A DNA stretch of 6,809 nt from Clostridia bacterium (GTDB taxonomy: Bacteria; Bacillota_A; Clostridia; Christensenellales; Aristaeellaceae). The stretch's first letter is position 1; every line of letters starts with the position of its first letter. Under the pieces are notes generated by a model. The model was given only the letters and a program-made list of their open reading frames with translations. It was not told where the DNA came from and did not search any database. The position numbers and the translations under genes are program-made. This document shows positions 5,950-6,809 of the stretch, piece after piece. Location: positions 1-6,809 of the forward strand of contig JAFRJF010000119.1 of NCBI GenBank assembly GCA_017432405.1, written 5' to 3'.

Positions 5950-6489
5950 ATGGCGACCTACAAGCTGTTTTTTGCCGGCTCCGGCGGCCAGGGCGTGCTG
6001 ACCATGGGCCAGATGCTGACCTACGCGGCCATGTACGCCGATATGAACGCCACGTGGCTGCCCTCCTACGGCCCCGAGATGCGCGGTGGCACGGCCAACT
6101 GCACCGTGGTCATCAGCCCCGACAAGCCCGTCAGCTGCCCGCTGATCTACGAGGCGGACGACGTGGTGGTGATGAACCTGCCCTCGCTGATCAAGTTTGA
6201 ATCGCTGGTCAAGCCCGGCGGCAACCTGTTCGTCAACAGCTCGATGATCGAGCAGAAGGCGGCCCGGGACGACATCAACGTCTACTACGTCCCCGCCAAC
6301 GACATCGCCATGCAGCTGGGCAACGCCCGCACGGCGAACGTGGTGATGCTGGGCGCGCTGGTGAACGCCGCGCCGGTGGTGCCGGTGGAGATGATCTACA
6401 AGATCATGGAAAAGACCTTCTCCGGCCGCAAGGCCCACCTGCTGGACATCAACAAGACCGCGTTCCACGCCTGGGAGAACCGGAAATAA
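5950..6489 (+). CDS. 2-oxoacid:ferredoxin oxidoreductase gamma subunit
   Basis: This 179-residue gamma subunit is of normal length for KorC/VorC-type chains. It opens with the nucleotide-like glycine loop AGSGGQG (9-15) and carries the family hallmark PSYGPEMRGGTANC (38-51). In this superfamily the gamma chain contributes to CoA binding and complex assembly. AAGGAGG (5934-5940) lies 9 nt before the ATG, inside the last codons of the beta gene, and only one base separates the beta stop from this start. It is the last gene of the operon; no further gene is visible before the repeat at 6554. Confidence 0.93.
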   Translation: MATYKLFFAGSGGQGVLTMGQMLTYAAMYADMNATWLPSYGPEMRGGTANCTVVISPDKPVSCPLIYEADDVVVMNLPSLIKFESLVKPGGNLFVNSSMIEQKAARDDINVYYVPANDIAMQLGNARTANVVMLGALVNAAPVVPVEMIYKIMEKTFSGRKAHLLDINKTAFHAWENRK

Positions 6490-6553
6490 TACCGTTACAA
6501 TCAGGAGCTCTGTTTAGTTGGGTAAATTCTGATTTGTCGGGCTGTTGCGGTAT
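6489..6553 (+). other. Imperfect inverted repeat after the operon; no clear intrinsic terminator
   Basis: ATACCG (6489-6494) is complementary to CGGTAT (6548-6553), and ACAATCAG (6497-6504) to CTGATTTGT (6529-6537) with one bulged base, so a nested weak fold is possible. No GC-rich stem followed by a U-run is seen. Positions 6529-6544 resemble the left part of the hairpin at 269-305 but lack its right arm. Transcription may end here weakly or run into the structured repeat. Confidence 0.3.
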
Positions 6554-6757
6554 CCAAAAGCCTTCCCCAGCAGGCGAAGCCTGCGGTTCAGGGCGTGCGT
6601 AGCCATGCCCTTGGGCGGAAGGTGGATTTCGGTGAAAACGCTTGCGTTTTCGCCGAAAGACGGATGAGGTCGTTCTCCTGCAAGGATTCGTGCAAACCGG
6701 CGTTACCGCGGGGGACCGACCTCATCCGACCCGGCCTACGGCCGGCCCACCTACCGC
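6554..6757. repeat. Large nested palindromic intergenic repeat, copy 2 (closing arm not in window)
   Basis: This copy has the same orientation as 3-224 and shares its core almost exactly: 6621-6676 matches 51-106 with one change, and 6711-6732 closely matches 141-162. The side hairpins keep their fold with different bases: GCAGGC-GAA-GCCTGC (6570-6584) and CCGGCC-TAC-GGCCGG (6731-6745). The stem GCGGAAGGTGG (6615-6625) pairs with CCACCTACCGC (6747-6757) with one mismatch. An extra hairpin, GGGCGTG/CATGCCC (6591-6610), is inserted relative to copy 1. The partner of the outer arm CCAAAAGCCTTCCCCAG (6554-6570) is not found before the window ends; 6758-6809 has no clear counterpart in copy 1. Confidence 0.8.
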
Positions 6758-6809
6758 GGGCCTACCGGCCCCATCGACAGGGGTCTGCCGACCCGTTCTC
6801 GCTGAAAAC

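Noticed and set aside
314..6489. Reading the locus as a branched-chain or aromatic amino-acid degradation pathway
   Set aside because: Enzymatically possible, since the oxidoreductase is reversible, but induction of the synthetase by uncharged tRNA-Ile fits synthesis better. It is kept only as an alternative.
1..6809. CRISPR array, tRNA/rRNA genes, transposase or integrase genes
   Set aside because: Nothing of these kinds was recognised; the repeats present are two large palindromic units, not short regularly spaced direct repeats.

Overview
The window looks like chromosomal DNA from a GC-rich, strictly anaerobic member of the Bacillota, probably a gut- or rumen-type clostridium. This is inferred from a canonical T-box riboswitch, sigma-A-type promoters (TTGACA with 17-bp spacers), strong GGAGG ribosome binding sites, oxygen-sensitive ferredoxin-linked enzymes, and a structured intergenic repeat of a kind I associate with clostridial genomes. 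No taxonomic marker gene is present, so this is inference.

Layout. Positions 3-224 hold a large nested palindromic repeat. It is followed by a C-rich, telomere-like stretch (236-266) and a perfect 17-bp hairpin (269-305) that probably ends the leftward gene. Positions 314-2584 (minus strand) encode one 756-residue protein that joins an XRE-type helix-turn-helix, a cupin sensor domain and a complete AMP-forming acyl-CoA synthetase. Upstream of it (2667-2995, minus strand) are a promoter and a full T-box leader. Its specifier codon reads AUC and its T-box bulge reads UGGU, both as expected for tRNA-Ile. A divergent promoter at 3092-3120 drives a rightward operon: a P-loop ATPase (3149-3865), a 2x[4Fe-4S] ferredoxin subunit (3899-4129), and the alpha (4126-5202), beta (5199-5948) and gamma (5950-6489) subunits of a 2-oxoacid:ferredoxin oxidoreductase of the Vor/Kor type. 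A second copy of the structured repeat begins at 6554; its closing arm is not seen before the window ends.

How the parts may work together. The synthetase would activate a carboxylic acid to its acyl-CoA. The oxidoreductase interconverts acyl-CoA + CO2 + reduced ferredoxin with a 2-oxoacid + CoA. Because the synthetase is under an isoleucine T-box, which turns genes on when tRNA-Ile is uncharged, the most economical reading is a biosynthetic salvage route: 2-methylbutyrate to 2-methylbutyryl-CoA, then reductive carboxylation to 3-methyl-2-oxopentanoate, then transamination to isoleucine. Isoleucine synthesis from 2-methylbutyrate is known physiology of rumen anaerobes. Its assignment to this locus is an inference from the specifier codon and gene neighbourhood. 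The HTH-cupin module fused to the enzyme suggests a second, ligand-dependent layer of control, possibly of the shared divergent promoter region. The P-loop ATPase has no assigned function; a cysteine group near its C-terminus makes a role in Fe-S maturation conceivable.
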